Assembly: GCF_002806995.1 (NCBI RefSeq) | Contig: NZ_NIHE01000004.1 | Coordinates: 1-64,000 of the forward strand | Source: Confluentibacter lentus | GTDB lineage: Bacteria > Bacteroidota > Bacteroidia > Flavobacteriales > Flavobacteriaceae | DNA: 64,000 nucleotides | Direction of reading: 5' to 3' | Shown: in pieces, positions 25,120 through 33,807 of the stretch | Position numbering within the stretch: position 1 is the first letter of the stretch | How the letters are laid out: each line of letters opens with the position of its first letter | Program-made: the position numbers and the translations under genes | The notes under the pieces: model-generated | Told to the model about the DNA's origin: nothing | The model's database searches: none | The model's input: only the letters and a program-made list of their open reading frames with translations

Positions 25120-25622
25120 TTGGTTTTCCTAGTAAAAATAATAGTTATAAGTAAGCACATTAAGATAGTAAAAATGCCTGAGAATAACGTTTTTTGAAGC
25201 ACTAAAATTATTTTTGAGATGTTAAATATTTCTAATGAAAATAAAACAAAGTGGTGAATTACCGTAAGTAGGGTAAAATAAGTAAGTTTCGAGCCAAATT
25301 CGACAGTCTCAAACTTTATGGTTTGGTGTTCATAAATTGTCCCAAAACAAAACTTCAAAATCACAGGTCTTATATAGGCAATAAATAAACACGCTGCGGC
25401 ATGGGTGCCACCTGTATCTAAAAAAAAATCAATACACAATCCCAATACAAAACTTAATCCGATTATCGCGGTCCTGTTATTTTTTACGGGAAATAAAGCA
25501 AGGAACAAAATGTATGGATATGGATTTATATTCCCAAGAAAATTAATGTGATTAAAAATGATCACCTGAAGAAATACAAGGATAAAAAATCGGATGCTAT
25601 GTATTGAAAGGATATTATTCAT
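25116..25622 (-). CDS. mreD: Rod-shape determining protein MreD
   Basis: A 168-residue inner-membrane protein with four or five hydrophobic segments, in the expected position between mreC and mrdA. The phrase YPYILFLALFPVK and the later GLSFVLGLCIDFFLDTGGTHAAACLFIAYIRP fit the family, where the conserved DFF/D..GTHA region is diagnostic. MreD links MreC to the cytoplasmic MreB filament. It overlaps mreC by 8 bases and mrdA by 4. Confidence 0.9.
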   Translation of the reverse strand: MNNILSIHSIRFFILVFLQVIIFNHINFLGNINPYPYILFLALFPVKNNRTAIIGLSFVLGLCIDFFLDTGGTHAAACLFIAYIRPVILKFCFGTIYEHQTIKFETVEFGSKLTYFTLLTVIHHFVLFSLEIFNISKIILVLQKTLFSGIFTILMCLLITIIFTRKTK

Positions 25623-26427
25623 TCAGTAATTTTTTTATTTCTGGAAGATTAACATTCTCAATAATATAAACATGTTCGATATTAGCCATATCATTAAAAA
25701 GTTTGATATTGATAATATATGAGTTTTCAGACGGATCCAATTTGAAATCATTTATGGTTCCTACAAGAACACCTTTAGGGAAAATAGATGAACGCCCAGA
25801 GGTGATAATAGTATCTCCTTTTTTTAATATGGCGTTTTTAGCAATATCGATAAGTTGTGTATAAACATGGCTTTTACCGTCCCATTTTAAGGTTCCAAAG
25901 TGATTTGAGTTTTTTAATTGTGCGCTAATATTACTCTTGGAATTTAAAACAGATAGGACAGTGGCATAGTTTTTTGAAGTTTGATCAACAATTCCCAGAA
26001 TACCTTTATCTGTAATAACGCCAAAATCTTGTTTAATATGGTCTTTAATGCCTCTATTAACAAGCAATACATTGTTTGTTGCGTTGTAACTGTTTTTTAT
26101 AACTTGGGCAGTACGAAATTTATATAGCGCATTAAAAGTGACACTATCAATATAGGAGGTATTACGCTTGGTTTGGGAATTGTACAAAATAGCCTTTAAA
26201 CGATTGTTTTCTTTAGCTAAAATCTCGTTTTGCGATTTTAAATGAAAATATTCACTAATATTATTAATGGAATTATAAACACCACCAGTTAAAAAATTAG
26301 CGGAATTTATAAACTTACTTTTATGGTAAGAATGGGATTGTACGGTAAAAAATATAGAAATAGAAAAGAGCAACAAGAACAACAAAAACGTTTTGTTCCT
26401 TATTATAAAATTAACAATCTGTTGCAT
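25615..26427 (-). CDS. mreC: Rod-shape determining protein MreC
   Basis: A 270-residue bitopic protein: one N-terminal membrane helix (about 12-28), a coiled coil (about 60-85, SQNEILAKENNRLKAILY), then the periplasmic double beta-barrel with ILGIVDQTSKNYATVLSVLN and GDTIITSGRSSIFPKGVLVGTI, the family's hallmark. MreC scaffolds PBP2 and RodA at the MreB filament. It lies 11 bases downstream of mreB and overlaps mreD. Confidence 0.94.
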   Translation of the reverse strand: MQQIVNFIIRNKTFLLFLLLFSISIFFTVQSHSYHKSKFINSANFLTGGVYNSINNISEYFHLKSQNEILAKENNRLKAILYNSQTKRNTSYIDSVTFNALYKFRTAQVIKNSYNATNNVLLVNRGIKDHIKQDFGVITDKGILGIVDQTSKNYATVLSVLNSKSNISAQLKNSNHFGTLKWDGKSHVYTQLIDIAKNAILKKGDTIITSGRSSIFPKGVLVGTINDFKLDPSENSYIINIKLFNDMANIEHVYIIENVNLPEIKKLLNE

Positions 26428-26438
26428 GTTTTATAGGC

Positions 26439-27467
26439 CTATTTTATCAAGACACTTTTATATTTAGCTAAATTTTTAAGTGTAATACCAGTTCCTCTTA
26501 CTACAGCTCTTAAAGGATCTTCTGCAATGTAAACAGGTAAATCTGTTTTTAGCGATAAACGTTTGTCTAAACCGCGTAACATGGAGCCTCCACCAGCTAA
26601 ATAAATACCAGTATTGTAAATGTCGGCAGCCAATTCCGGAGGTGTTTGGGATAAGGTTTCCATAACGGCATCCTCTATTCTTAAAATAGATTTGTCCAAT
26701 GCTTTTGCTATTTCCCTGAATGAAATCTGAACCTGTTTTGGTTTTCCTGTTAATAAGTCACGTCCTTGAACGCTCATATCTTCTGGAGGAAGGTCTAAAT
26801 CTTCAGTTGCGGCACCAATTTGAATTTTTATTTTTTCGGCTGTACGTTCACCAACATACAAATTATGCTGGGTTCTCATGTAATATACAATATCATTAGT
26901 AAACACATCACCAGCAATTTTTACCGATTTATCGCATACGATTCCACCAAGGGCAATCACGGCAATTTCGGTAGTTCCACCACCTATATCCACCACCATA
27001 TTTCCTTTAGGTTGCATGATATCGACACCAATACCAATAGCTGCAGCCATAGGTTCATGAATTAAATATACTTCCTTACCATTAACGCGCTCGCAAGATT
27101 CTTTCACGGCACGCATTTCAACCTCAGTAATTCCAGAGGGGATACAAACAACCATTCTAAGCGCAGGGGTAAAAAACTTCTTTTTTAATGCAGGAATGTT
27201 TTTGATGAACATACTTATCATTTGCTCAGAAGCATCAAAATCCGCAATAACGCCATCTTTCAAAGGTCTTACGGTTTTAATGTTTTCATGGGTCTTACCT
27301 TGCATTAAGCTAGCTTCTTGACCAACGGCTATTATTTTACCGGTAATCCTATCTCTAGCAACTATGGAAGGCGCATCTACAACTACCTTATCATTATGTA
27401 TTATGAGTGTATTTGCAGTACCTAAATCTATTGCAATTTCTTCGGTTAGGAAGTCGAAAAAGCCCAT
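26439..27467 (-). CDS. mreB: Rod-shape actin homologue MreB
   Basis: A 342-residue actin-like ATPase. Phosphate-binding and adenosine motifs are intact: DLGTANTLI near the N-terminus, VVDIGGGTTEIAVIALGG near residue 160, and GIYLAGGGSMLRGLDKRL near residue 290. It forms membrane filaments that direct lateral wall synthesis. It lies upstream of mreC and downstream of purH, with 234 bases before it including the purH terminator, so it may have its own promoter; a box TACTTTTA on the minus strand near 27525 is only a weak candidate. Confidence 0.97.
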   Translation of the reverse strand: MGFFDFLTEEIAIDLGTANTLIIHNDKVVVDAPSIVARDRITGKIIAVGQEASLMQGKTHENIKTVRPLKDGVIADFDASEQMISMFIKNIPALKKKFFTPALRMVVCIPSGITEVEMRAVKESCERVNGKEVYLIHEPMAAAIGIGVDIMQPKGNMVVDIGGGTTEIAVIALGGIVCDKSVKIAGDVFTNDIVYYMRTQHNLYVGERTAEKIKIQIGAATEDLDLPPEDMSVQGRDLLTGKPKQVQISFREIAKALDKSILRIEDAVMETLSQTPPELAADIYNTGIYLAGGGSMLRGLDKRLSLKTDLPVYIAEDPLRAVVRGTGITLKNLAKYKSVLIK

Positions 27468-27652
27468 GTATTATCTGTTATTAATGAAGTTATTAAAAAG
27501 CCCTTAGGTTTCGGGATGTAAAAGTAATAAAACTACTGAAAAAAATACAAATTATTGTTTATTGTTATGGTATATATTTTTTATAGATGAATTTCATCGG
27601 ATTCATAACAAAATTATGTGTCTTTTATTGTATTTTCATTTTTTAATGAAAT

Positions 27653-27681
27653 AAAAAAAGCTTCAAATACATGAAGCTTTT
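27653..27681 (-). terminator. Intrinsic terminator after purH
   Basis: On the minus strand AAAAGCTTCA, a 6-base loop and TGAAGCTTTT run into a T-run. It lies about 20 bases after the purH stop, so purH and mreB are probably separate transcripts. Confidence 0.85.
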
Positions 27682-27701
27682 CATATCAAATATAATTTCT
27701 T

Positions 27702-29234
27702 TTAGTGTTTAAAATGACGTGTACCTGTAAATACCATGGACATATTGTTTTCATTACAATAATCAATACTTAATTGATCTTTTATAGAACCTCCAGGTTG
27801 AATTACCGAAGTAATGCCTGCTTTTTTAGCAATTTCAACACAATCAGGAAACGGGAAAAACGCATCACTTGCCATGGCTGCACCGTTTAAATCAAAATTA
27901 AAAGTTTTAGCTTTATGTATGGCTTGTTCCAAAGCATCTACGCGACTTGTTTGCCCAGTTCCGCTTGCCAATAATTTTTTATTTTTCACCAAAACAATGG
28001 TATTTGATTTTGTATGCTTACAAATTTTTGAAGCAAATATTAAATCTTCCAACTCATTTTGTGTTGGCTTTTTATTTGTTACATAAGTCAACCCTTCAAT
28101 GGAATCTGTCATATTGTTTCTATCCTGAAGTAGAATACCATTTAGGCAACTTCTCACGTTCGTTTGAGGAAGCTCAACATCATTAAGAATTAAAATAATT
28201 CTGTTCTTTTTTTCTTTAAGAATTTCTAAAGCTTCGGCGTTGTAGGATGGCGCAATAATAACTTCGCAAAATAAACTACTAATTTCTTCTGCAGTAGCTT
28301 TATCAATTTCAGTGTTGCTAATTAAAACACCTCCAAATGCGGAAACCGGATCACCAGCCAAGGCTGCTAAGTAAGCTTGTTGAATTGAATTACTTTGCGC
28401 AAAACCACAAGCGTTATTGTGCTTTAAAATAGCGAATGTTGGGCCGTCATTTTTAAATTCATTAATCAAATTAACTGCTGCATCAACATCCAATAAGTTG
28501 TTGTAACTTAATTCTTTACCATTAAGTTTAGTGAACATCTCATCAAAATTTCCGAAGAAAAAACCTCTTTGGTGTGGGTTTTCGCCATAACGCAACACTT
28601 TCCCATTGTTTTCACTTATTTTTAAAACAACTTCCTCATTATTTTTATTGAAATAATTAAAGATTGCGGAATCATAGTGAGACGATACATTAAAAGCTTT
28701 AGTTGCAAAACGTTTTCTGTTTTCTTCAGATATGCTTCCATTGTTTTCCGAAATAATATTCAAAAATTCTGCATAATCATCTACGGACGATACGCAAATT
28801 ACATCAGCAAAATTTTTGGCAGCAGCACGAATTAATGAAATACCACCGATATCTATTTTCTCAATAATATCTTGCTCGCTTGCCCCAGAAGCCACCGTTT
28901 TTTCAAATGGATATAAATCCACAATAACCACATCTATTTGCGGGATTTCATATTCGGCTAATTCGGCAACGTCACCAGAATGATTTTGTCTGTTTAAAAT
29001 ACCGCCAAATACTTTAGGATGCAATGTTTTTACGCGGCCACCTAAAATGGAAGGGTAGGATGTCACTTCTTCAACAGGAACCACTTTAATTCCTAAATCG
29101 TTAATAAAACTTTGGGTGCCTCCAGTAGAATAAATAGTCACACCTTGGCGGTTTAATTCTTTCACAATAGGTTCTAAACCGTCTTTACTAAATACAGAGA
29201 TTAAAGCAGATTTAATGGTTTTTTCGTTGCTCAT
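27702..29234 (-). CDS. purH: Bifunctional AICAR transformylase / IMP cyclohydrolase
   Basis: A 510-residue enzyme for the last two steps of purine synthesis. The N-terminal MGS-like IMP cyclohydrolase domain (1-190) has ALISVFSKDGLEP, YSTGGT and GGRVKTLHPKVFGGIL. The transformylase domain follows with LRYGENPHQRG, LKHNNACGFA and the C-terminal DAFFPFPD and SIKDQ. Length and motifs are complete. A consensus -7 box on the minus strand lies 24 bases upstream of the ATG. The gene ends at its own terminator before mreB. Confidence 0.97.
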   Translation of the reverse strand: MSNEKTIKSALISVFSKDGLEPIVKELNRQGVTIYSTGGTQSFINDLGIKVVPVEEVTSYPSILGGRVKTLHPKVFGGILNRQNHSGDVAELAEYEIPQIDVVIVDLYPFEKTVASGASEQDIIEKIDIGGISLIRAAAKNFADVICVSSVDDYAEFLNIISENNGSISEENRKRFATKAFNVSSHYDSAIFNYFNKNNEEVVLKISENNGKVLRYGENPHQRGFFFGNFDEMFTKLNGKELSYNNLLDVDAAVNLINEFKNDGPTFAILKHNNACGFAQSNSIQQAYLAALAGDPVSAFGGVLISNTEIDKATAEEISSLFCEVIIAPSYNAEALEILKEKKNRIILILNDVELPQTNVRSCLNGILLQDRNNMTDSIEGLTYVTNKKPTQNELEDLIFASKICKHTKSNTIVLVKNKKLLASGTGQTSRVDALEQAIHKAKTFNFDLNGAAMASDAFFPFPDCVEIAKKAGITSVIQPGGSIKDQLSIDYCNENNMSMVFTGTRHFKH

Positions 29235-29257
29235 TTTTGGCTTGTTATATTAAAGTG

Positions 29258-29265
29258 CAAAAGTA
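29258..29265 (-). promoter_or_regulatory. purH promoter -7 box (TACTTTTG)
   Basis: An exact TAnnTTTG match on the minus strand, 24 bases before the purH ATG. No purine riboswitch or PurR-like palindrome was recognised in the short leader. Confidence 0.65.
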
Positions 29266-29351
29266 ATTATTTAAACCAAAATATGTACTTTGAAGAATTA
29301 AAAAACGAAGCTATTTTTTAACTAAAAAATAGAGTTGTTAACAGTAGAAAA

Positions 29352-29414
29352 GTTAAAGGTTAAAAGTTAAAAGTTAAAAGTTAAAAGTTAAAAGTTAAAA
29401 GTTAAAAGTTAAAA
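29352..29414. repeat. Heptamer tandem repeat GTTAAAA, 8 perfect copies
   Basis: Eight exact copies of GTTAAAA occupy 29359-29414, preceded by one imperfect copy (GTTAAAG). It lies between the 5' end of purH and the 3' end of the GAF reductase gene, outside any coding frame. A short run of related words occurs at 42135-42165. The length is likely to vary by slippage. Confidence 0.95.
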
Positions 29415-29436
29415 GTTTTTCACTTATCTTTCTAAT

Positions 29437-29892
29437 TTAAAGGATGGACGCCACTTTTTCACATACAAACTCCAAAAAGCGTTCGTCTGCTTCAGTAAAC
29501 GGATCGTATGTATTGGAGTCTATATCTATTTGACCAATATTTTCACCATTTACAAAAATTGGAATCACAATTTCGGCTTTTACAGTGATGCTGCAGGCAA
29601 TGTAATTATCTTGTGCCGTCACATCAGGCACTACAAAATTTTTATTACTTAAGGCTACTTGTCCGCAAATGCCTTTTCCAAAAGGAATAATAGTATGGTC
29701 TGTAGGTGCACCAACATAAGGCCCCAAAATGAGTTCTTCTTTTTTGCCATTCCTAAAATAAAATCCTACCCAGTTGTAATGTGGAATATTTGATTCAAGT
29801 AATTTGCAAATGTTAAGTAATCGTTCGTTTACCGAATTGTTTTGGTTTGAAACAATGGCTTCAATTTGTGGTTTTAACGGTTCAAATATCAT
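29437..29892 (-). CDS. msrC: GAF-domain free methionine-(R)-sulfoxide reductase-like protein
   Basis: A 151-residue single GAF domain from the ATG at 29892 (MIFEPLKPQIEAI), where the family starts; the open frame continues upstream to 30048, across the start of xrtF, but those residues are not family-like. The pattern HYNWVGFYF, GPYVGAPTDHTIIPFGKGICGQVA and NYIACSITVKAEIVIPI matches fRMsr enzymes, which reduce free methionine-R-sulfoxide. The catalytic-type Cys100 and the resolving-type Cys76 are present, but the third family Cys (in the PACVRIP segment of the Escherichia coli enzyme) is absent. It is divergent from xrtF with a 67-base gap. Confidence 0.85.
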   Translation of the reverse strand: MIFEPLKPQIEAIVSNQNNSVNERLLNICKLLESNIPHYNWVGFYFRNGKKEELILGPYVGAPTDHTIIPFGKGICGQVALSNKNFVVPDVTAQDNYIACSITVKAEIVIPIFVNGENIGQIDIDSNTYDPFTEADERFLEFVCEKVASIL

Positions 29893-29959
29893 CTCATTAA
29901 AATTTTGGTAAAAGTATTTAAAAAGCGTTACATTCGGTTCGATATATAAATGATATATT

Positions 29960-30511
29960 TTGAAAGAACTCTTCATTAAATATAAATCGGTAACAAGGTT
30001 CGTATTGACTTTTTTAATAGTGTACGTCACGTTATCAATGGCATACAAATTCTATTTAAAGTTTTCTGACGGTTCTCAATTTTATCCAGATTATATGACG
30101 CATTTAGTCGCCATTCAAAGCCAAGATTTGCTTAATGTGTTGGATTATAATGCCGTTGTAATACCTCATCCCGATGAACCTTCCATGAAACTAATTGTTA
30201 ACGGTAAATTTTTAGCGAGAATTATTGAAGGTTGTAATTCGGTAAGTATTATTATTTTATTTGTCTCGTTTATTGTAGCCTTTTCAGGGAATGTAAAAGA
30301 AACCATCATTTTTACATTGTCTGGAAGTGTTTTGCTATATGTGGTTAATTTACTTCGTATCGTTGTTTTGTCTATAGGATTGTATCATTATCCTTGGAGA
30401 TCAGGCATATTGCATCAAGTTGTTTTTCCAGGAATTATTTACGGAATGGTATTTTTACTATGGATGTTTTGGGCGAATCGATTTTCTAAACTGACAAAAA
30501 AAAATGAATAA
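29960..30511 (+). CDS. xrtF: Exosortase family protein XrtF
   Basis: A 183-residue polytopic membrane protein of the exosortase/archaeosortase superfamily, flavobacterial type F. The putative catalytic triad is present: Cys92 in IIEGCNSVSI, Arg133 in VVNLLRIVVLS and His152 in GILHQVVFPG. By analogy with other exosortases it would cut and transfer exported proteins bearing a short C-terminal sorting tail, but XrtF substrates are not established. The frame opens with TTG at 29960; the only later Met (residue 28) would remove the first helix, so TTG is preferred. The 3' end overlaps the partner gene by 8 bases. Confidence 0.9.
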   Translation: MKELFIKYKSVTRFVLTFLIVYVTLSMAYKFYLKFSDGSQFYPDYMTHLVAIQSQDLLNVLDYNAVVIPHPDEPSMKLIVNGKFLARIIEGCNSVSIIILFVSFIVAFSGNVKETIIFTLSGSVLLYVVNLLRIVVLSIGLYHYPWRSGILHQVVFPGIIYGMVFLLWMFWANRFSKLTKKNE

Positions 30512-30932
30512 GTCGGTTACTTACATATTACTTTTTGTACTATTCACAGTATTGGTGCTGGTGAGGGTTTTTGAAAACCAGTTATTTTATGATCCCTATT
30601 TAATCTTTTTTCAAAATGACTATTTATATATAGATAGCCCTAGAAGGGAAGTTTTTAAGGTTACACTATTTACAACATGTCGTTATATTATAAATACGGT
30701 TATTTCTTTGGGTATTTTATATCTGTTTTTTAAAGATATAAGTATAATTAAGTTTTCGGTAATGGTCTATGTTTCAGCGTTTATTGTGTTAATAGGCCTT
30801 TATTTATATTTTGTTATTAGTCCGAGACAACAAGATTATTATATGTTTTTTAATATCCGCCGGTTTTTAATTCAACCCCTCTTTTTGTTGTTGTTATTGC
30901 CAGCATTTTATTATTACAAGCTCAAGCAATAG
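30504..30932 (+). CDS. Exosortase F system-associated membrane protein
   Basis: A 142-residue membrane protein with four predicted helices and the conserved core RVFENQLFYDPYLIFFQNDYLY followed by a FFxxRRF-type phrase (MFFNIRRFLIQP). This pattern is the companion that regularly follows xrtF in flavobacteria. Its ATG lies inside the xrtF 3' end, so the two are co-translated. The function is unknown; it may help deliver or recognise sorting substrates. Confidence 0.85.
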   Translation: MNKSVTYILLFVLFTVLVLVRVFENQLFYDPYLIFFQNDYLYIDSPRREVFKVTLFTTCRYIINTVISLGILYLFFKDISIIKFSVMVYVSAFIVLIGLYLYFVISPRQQDYYMFFNIRRFLIQPLFLLLLLPAFYYYKLKQ

Positions 30933-30976
30933 GTGTTAATCAAATTATAAAAATTTATTTAAAATTCAATTTTTCG

Positions 30977-30984
30977 TATCTTTG
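30977..30984 (+). promoter_or_regulatory. Promoter -7 box (TATCTTTG) of the metal-handling module
   Basis: An exact TAnnTTTG match. With initiation about 7 bases downstream, the in-frame GTG at 30989 would sit at the very 5' end of the transcript, so the ATG at 31001 is the better start for the next gene. Confidence 0.7.
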
Positions 30985-31000
30985 CAACGTGATTAAAGAT

Positions 31001-31402
31001 ATGTTACATAAAGCTTTTTCGGTTGCGCTAGCGCTTTTGGTTTTAGTGTCAACCATGTCTTTCACTGTTGAAAAGCATTTTTGTGGTAATACATTAGTAG
31101 AAACAGCAGTATTTACTGAAGCCATAGGGTGTGGCATGGATATGTCTAAACTACAAACAGCCGAAAGCAAAAAAGATAACTGTTGCAAAAACGAAGTTGA
31201 GGTTGTTAAAGGACAAGATAAATTAAAGACCACAACTTTTGATGATTTAAAATATCAACAACAACTGTTTTTAGCATCATATGTTTATTCGTTCGTAAAC
31301 CTTTTTGAAGGTTTATCTGAACAAATAATTCCCCATAAAAATTATTCTCCTCCCAATTTGGTCGCCGACATTCAGGTGTTGGACCAAGTTTTCATTATTT
31401 GA
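31001..31402 (+). CDS. Small secreted HYC_CC_PP-family protein
   Basis: A 133-residue exported protein with an N-terminal signal helix (MLHKAFSVALALLVLVSTMSF). Three signatures define the family: HFC at residues 26-28 (the HYC position), CC at 61-62 (KDNCCKNE) and PP at 117-118 (NYSPPNL). The conserved His and Cys residues suggest binding of a soft metal such as copper, but no function is proven. It is first in a rightward cluster with a TonB-dependent receptor and an HMA-domain protein. An in-frame GTG at 30989 would add four residues; the promoter position argues against it. Confidence 0.8.
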   Translation: MLHKAFSVALALLVLVSTMSFTVEKHFCGNTLVETAVFTEAIGCGMDMSKLQTAESKKDNCCKNEVEVVKGQDKLKTTTFDDLKYQQQLFLASYVYSFVNLFEGLSEQIIPHKNYSPPNLVADIQVLDQVFII

Positions 31403-31540
31403 TTTTTATATATTAAAGTAAGCAAAGTAAGTCATCTTGCTATGACCATCATTATGCTTTTTAATCAATAAAAAACTGCTGCAAAATCATAAGATTATTC
31501 AATAATTTGCTTGTGGAATAGTGGCGAATTCTAAAATAAA

Positions 31541-33790
31541 ATGAAAACGATATTATATACATTATTAATACTTCCATTATTTCTGTCTTCCCAAGAAAAA
31601 ATTACGGGAATGATAATGGAAGCTAATGACAAAAATGAGCACATTGGGTTAGCGGGAGCTAATGTTTATTGGCTCGATACTTCCGTGGGTACAGTCACTA
31701 ATATTGATGGCATGTTTTCTCTGGAATACAAAAAGGAATACACAAAATTGGTGATTAGTTATGTGGGCTTTAAAGCCGATACCTTAACCATTACCGAACC
31801 TAAAATGGTGCATCATTGGTTGCAGCCGACTGATAATTTAGATGAAATTACTGTAACTTCCAGAAAACAAGCTACTGTAAAATCATATTTGCAAGCTGCC
31901 AATACATTTACGGTAACTAGTGATGAACTGTTAAAGGCAGCTTGTTGCAACTTGTCGGAAAGTTTTGAAACCAATCCGTCCATTGATGTCAATTTTGCCG
32001 ATGCCGTTACAGGCACTAAGCAAATTAAAATGCTCGGGCTTACAAGTCCGTACATTTTAATAGCTACTGAAAACATTCCGTCCGTTCGCGGGGCTTCGCA
32101 AGCATTCGGATTGAGTTTTATTCCTGGCACTTGGGTTGAAAGCATTCAAATTACAAAAGGTGCTGGAAGTGTTGTGAATGGTTATGAAAGTATCGCCGGG
32201 CAAATCAATGCCGAACTTGTAAAACCGTTTTCAGATGATAAAGTATTTGTAAATCTTTATGGTGCATCTAGTGAGCGGTTTGAGTTAAACACCCATATCA
32301 ATACCCAAGTAGGCGATAAGTGGCACACTGGTTTGTATTTACATGGAAATACCCAAAACCAAGAACATGATGTAAATGATGATGGTTTTTTGGATATGCC
32401 GAAATTCAATCAAATTAATATCATGAATCGTTGGCAATATACCAATGCCGAAAAAGGTTTTGTGAGTTTTATAAATTTAAGGTTTTTGAATGATGAAAAA
32501 CAAACTGGTCAATTGGATTTTAATCCGAAAATTGACAAACTAACTACAAACGCTTGGGGCAGCGAGATTGATACCAAACGTTATGAAGTATCTGCTAAAT
32601 TGGGTTATGTAAATCCAGAGATTCCTTGGCAAAGTTTGGGTGTTCAAACAGCGTTTAGTAGTCATACTCAAGAATCCTATTTTGGATTAAAACAATATGA
32701 TATTACACAAAACAGCCTTTATGCCAATGCGATTTACAATTCCATCATTAGCGATTCCAGACACAAAATTAAAACAGGTGTTAGTTATACTTATGACCAC
32801 TATGATGAGTTTTTAGATGCTCAAAATCTAGCGTCAAATTATAAAAGAACCGAAAATTCCGTTGGTGGATTTTTTGAATATAATTATGATGATTTGGATA
32901 AATTTAATGTAACGGCTGGTGTTCGTGTCGATTATCATAATCTTATGGGGACCTTTGTGACACCTCGTGTTCATGCCAGGTACACGCCTTGGGAAAAATC
33001 GGCGTTGCGCGCATCATTTGGTAGAGGAAAACGAAGCGCTAATATTTTTGCCGAAAACCAGAATATATTTTCAACGTCTCGTGACATCAATATTTTAAAT
33101 ACATCAGGAAATATTTATGGATTGGATCCTGAAATCGCATGGAATTATGGAGTATCATTTTTACAAGGATTTAATCTTTTAGGAAGAAAAGCGGATGTCA
33201 CTATAGATTATTATAAAACCGATTTTATAAATCAAGTGGTAGTGGATTTTGAAAATCCACAAGAAGTCAAATTTTATAATCTTGATGGAAAAAGTTTCGC
33301 CAATAGTTTTCAAGCAGAATTTAATTATAATATGTTTGAAGGTTTGGATTTACGTACGTCCTATAAATTTTATGATGTACAAACGCAATACAATTCTGGA
33401 AAACTAGAAAAACCATTAATACCAAAGCATCGTTTGTTTGCCAATATAGGTTACGAAACGAAAGAGCAAGATCATGGTGGTCAATGGAAATTTGACGCTA
33501 CCTATAATTGGGTGGGCGAGCAACGGTTTTCATCCACTTTGGCAAATCCTGTACAATATCAATTGCCTGATAGAACACCCACGGTAACAACTTTAAATGC
33601 ACAGATAACGAAAGTGTTTTCTAAAACTTTTGAAGTATATTTAGGAGGCGAAAACATAACCAATGTGAGACAACCAAATCCTATTGTCGCAGCAAATGAT
33701 CCTTTTGGAGCAAATTTTGATACCACTTTTGTATATGGTCCCGTTTTTGGAAGCATGTATTATGCGGGATTACGATTTAGAATAGAATAA
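31541..33790 (+). CDS. TonB-dependent outer-membrane receptor, metal-associated type
   Basis: A 749-residue receptor. A signal peptide is followed by a carboxypeptidase D regulatory-like domain (about 20-105: GLAGANVYWLDTSVGTVTNIDGMFSLEY, ISYVGFK), a plug domain (about 110-240: EITVTSRK, VESIQITKGAGSVVNGYESIAGQIN) and a 22-strand-type barrel to the end, which finishes with GLRFRIE. The plug carries an unusual Cys135-Cys136 pair in KAACCNLSES. The neighbours, an HYC_CC_PP protein upstream and an HMA protein downstream, suggest that it imports a metal or metal chelate; copper is the best guess. No TonB or ExbBD genes are nearby. Confidence 0.9.
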   Translation: MKTILYTLLILPLFLSSQEKITGMIMEANDKNEHIGLAGANVYWLDTSVGTVTNIDGMFSLEYKKEYTKLVISYVGFKADTLTITEPKMVHHWLQPTDNLDEITVTSRKQATVKSYLQAANTFTVTSDELLKAACCNLSESFETNPSIDVNFADAVTGTKQIKMLGLTSPYILIATENIPSVRGASQAFGLSFIPGTWVESIQITKGAGSVVNGYESIAGQINAELVKPFSDDKVFVNLYGASSERFELNTHINTQVGDKWHTGLYLHGNTQNQEHDVNDDGFLDMPKFNQINIMNRWQYTNAEKGFVSFINLRFLNDEKQTGQLDFNPKIDKLTTNAWGSEIDTKRYEVSAKLGYVNPEIPWQSLGVQTAFSSHTQESYFGLKQYDITQNSLYANAIYNSIISDSRHKIKTGVSYTYDHYDEFLDAQNLASNYKRTENSVGGFFEYNYDDLDKFNVTAGVRVDYHNLMGTFVTPRVHARYTPWEKSALRASFGRGKRSANIFAENQNIFSTSRDINILNTSGNIYGLDPEIAWNYGVSFLQGFNLLGRKADVTIDYYKTDFINQVVVDFENPQEVKFYNLDGKSFANSFQAEFNYNMFEGLDLRTSYKFYDVQTQYNSGKLEKPLIPKHRLFANIGYETKEQDHGGQWKFDATYNWVGEQRFSSTLANPVQYQLPDRTPTVTTLNAQITKVFSKTFEVYLGGENITNVRQPNPIVAANDPFGANFDTTFVYGPVFGSMYYAGLRFRIE

Positions 33791-33807
33791 AAAAAATAAT
33801 AATTATA

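Noticed and set aside
29359-29414. Repeat array considered as a CRISPR
   Set aside because: The units are 7 bases and contiguous with no spacers, and there are no cas genes.
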